This document shows, in pieces, positions 62,740 through 64,000 of a DNA stretch of 64,000 nt. Position 1 is the first letter of the stretch. Every line of letters starts with the position of its first letter. Position numbers and translations under genes: made by a program. A model generated the notes under the pieces. It was not told where the DNA came from. It did not search any database and saw only the letters and a program-made list of their open reading frames with translations. The stretch lies in the NCBI GenBank assembly GCA_016806645.1, contig JACSYO010001810.1:4017001-4081000 (forward strand), given 5' to 3'. Source of the DNA: Ophiodon elongatus (taxonomy: Eukaryota > Chordata > Actinopteri > Perciformes > Hexagrammidae).

Positions 62740-62894
62740 CCAGGCGCTCTAGGCACTAGATGGTACCGCTGCTTTTTGATGGGAGCTCTGTTGACAGCCA
62801 ACATTTCAGTAGGGGTAAAATACAACCAGATCGTCAATGTATTGGGTACCAAAAAATGACCAACAGCTACAGCTTTTCAGAATATTTGGGGCAA
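62740..62894 (+). repeat. Diverged direct repeat, copy 2
   Basis: It carries GCACTAGATGGT, CTTTTTGATGGGAGCTCTGTTGACAGCCAAC and CCAACAGCTACAGCTTTTCAGAATATTTGGGG in the same order and orientation as copy 1, about 760 bases downstream. The family is not recognised. Either a local tandem duplication or two insertions of one element is possible. Confidence 0.7.
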
Positions 62895-64000
62895 ATTGAG
62901 AGATGCGTGCCATGAGTGTTGTTTTCTTTATGACTATCAATACTATGCATTCCGTGCAGTATGATTATTGTGTGTTTAAAAGTGCCACGTAGCTTCATGA
63001 CAGTTGAGTATGATGTATATTTTTTTGTTTAATCTCTAGAAATTTATTTTTTTCATCGTAGACTGCGTTATGTTGTTTGCAAAATAATTCCCAAGCACGG
63101 AGCAAAATGCAGCTGTTTTGAATCCAAAGGTCTTCAGCAGATGTACATTGTTATTCCAAACAGATGTGTCTGAGATAAGCAAACACATAGAAAGCACACA
63201 ATGCTTTTCAGATCTCTTACTCAGTGACACACTGTAAATTGTTAAGTATGTACATTTTGATTAGTGGAGCAGGTTTTGCTTTTGCCAAAAAATATTAAAA
63301 AACATTATTTTCTTTCCTTTTTCTTTCTGCGAAGCATAATGAAACTCGTCATTATATATTGTAGCTCAAAATCACCACATAATGGCATTAATATTTATGT
63401 TTATGTTAATTAACTTTTTTTTAAGATGAGCGCTTATTCATATTTGATTCATTAATGTAATGAATGCAAGGAATGGTCAGATAATATGTTCTTGTGTCCT
63501 TGATATGCAATGAGGAGTATTAGACTAACTTAAATGCAAGATAGGTATGCCTAAACTGCGTTAATCTACCCTAGAATATATAAGCTATAAACTCTCTGAG
63601 AAAAGACTGCAGAAAACCTACAATGTTATAGATTAAACAAAACAGAGTGAAATGGAGTTCATTTGCATCACCCTCCTCTTTTCAGAGGAGCTAAACTGCT
63701 TACCATTATTCAAAGATATCTTTTAAATAAGGCCCAAATATGCGGGTGAAACCAATTTAACGAGTGGCCACCAAAGACGTTTGTCAAATGATCTATATTG
63801 AGATTTTGACTGTGTAAGCCTCTTATCATAGCTGCTATAAAACACACATCATTCTGTTTCAGGACTGAATTTCAGAGATATGAAAATACAATAAATGTGA
63901 CATTTTAAAGCTTGGCTTACTTGTTAATTGCAAAACCATTTCAAATTGAACTTGGGAACTTAATAAGTGCAAATTTGTGTTGAGGAATGAGATTCACTCT

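Larger units (their letters stand above)
60625..64000. other. 3' intergenic desert, part 5: local duplication, no gene
   Basis: No supported exon. It contains the diverged direct repeat pair (61,998-62,132 and 62,740-62,894), a unique block at about 61,250-61,380 (TTAATGTAAATATGCCATTACGCTGTCATTAC) and an octamer ATTTGCAT at 63,661-63,668 in a unique stretch near the right edge. Confidence 0.55.

Overview
The window is vertebrate nuclear DNA, almost certainly from a percomorph-type teleost. It is AT-rich and gene-poor, with long CA/TG, CT, TA and GATA microsatellites. It carries diverged copies of several dispersed repeats that I recognise from many teleost genomes, and one multi-exon gene. 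There is no sign of bacterial or viral gene organisation, CRISPR arrays, operons or tRNA genes.

The only gene I can support is fidgetin (fign), on the + strand. It encodes a nuclear and cytoplasmic microtubule-severing AAA protein related to katanin, spastin and VPS4. A CpG-rich promoter lies at about 18,340-18,980, and a likely non-coding first exon ends at a consensus donor after 18,621. A very short first coding exon (19,478-19,502) encodes MITSTSIY plus one base of a Gly codon. A 20.3 kb phase-1 intron follows (19,503-39,796). One large exon (39,797-42,027) then encodes GLK and the remaining 740 residues. The joined protein is 751 aa. The 3' UTR probably runs about 4 kb to a poly(A) signal at 46,028 and holds three 8-mer let-7 sites.

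Layout: 1-18.3 kb is the 5' intergenic desert with two repeat remnants; 18.3-46.05 kb is the fign transcription unit; 46-64 kb is the 3' desert with four recognisable repeat copies, several unique blocks that look like conserved non-coding elements, and a diverged direct duplication at about 62.0/62.8 kb. The many short ORFs outside fign look like chance or microsatellite translations.

The most noteworthy biology is in the fidgetin ATPase module. The Walker A lysine is arginine (GPQGTGRT) and the Walker B reads FIKEVD instead of FIDEID, while the N-terminal region is very well conserved. This suggests a catalytically weakened or pseudo-ATPase fidgetin, possibly one of two teleost-duplicate copies. 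I saw no undescribed multi-gene system. Repeat-family names, candidate conserved elements and comparisons with human fidgetin rest on memory and on reading the sequence, not on database searches.
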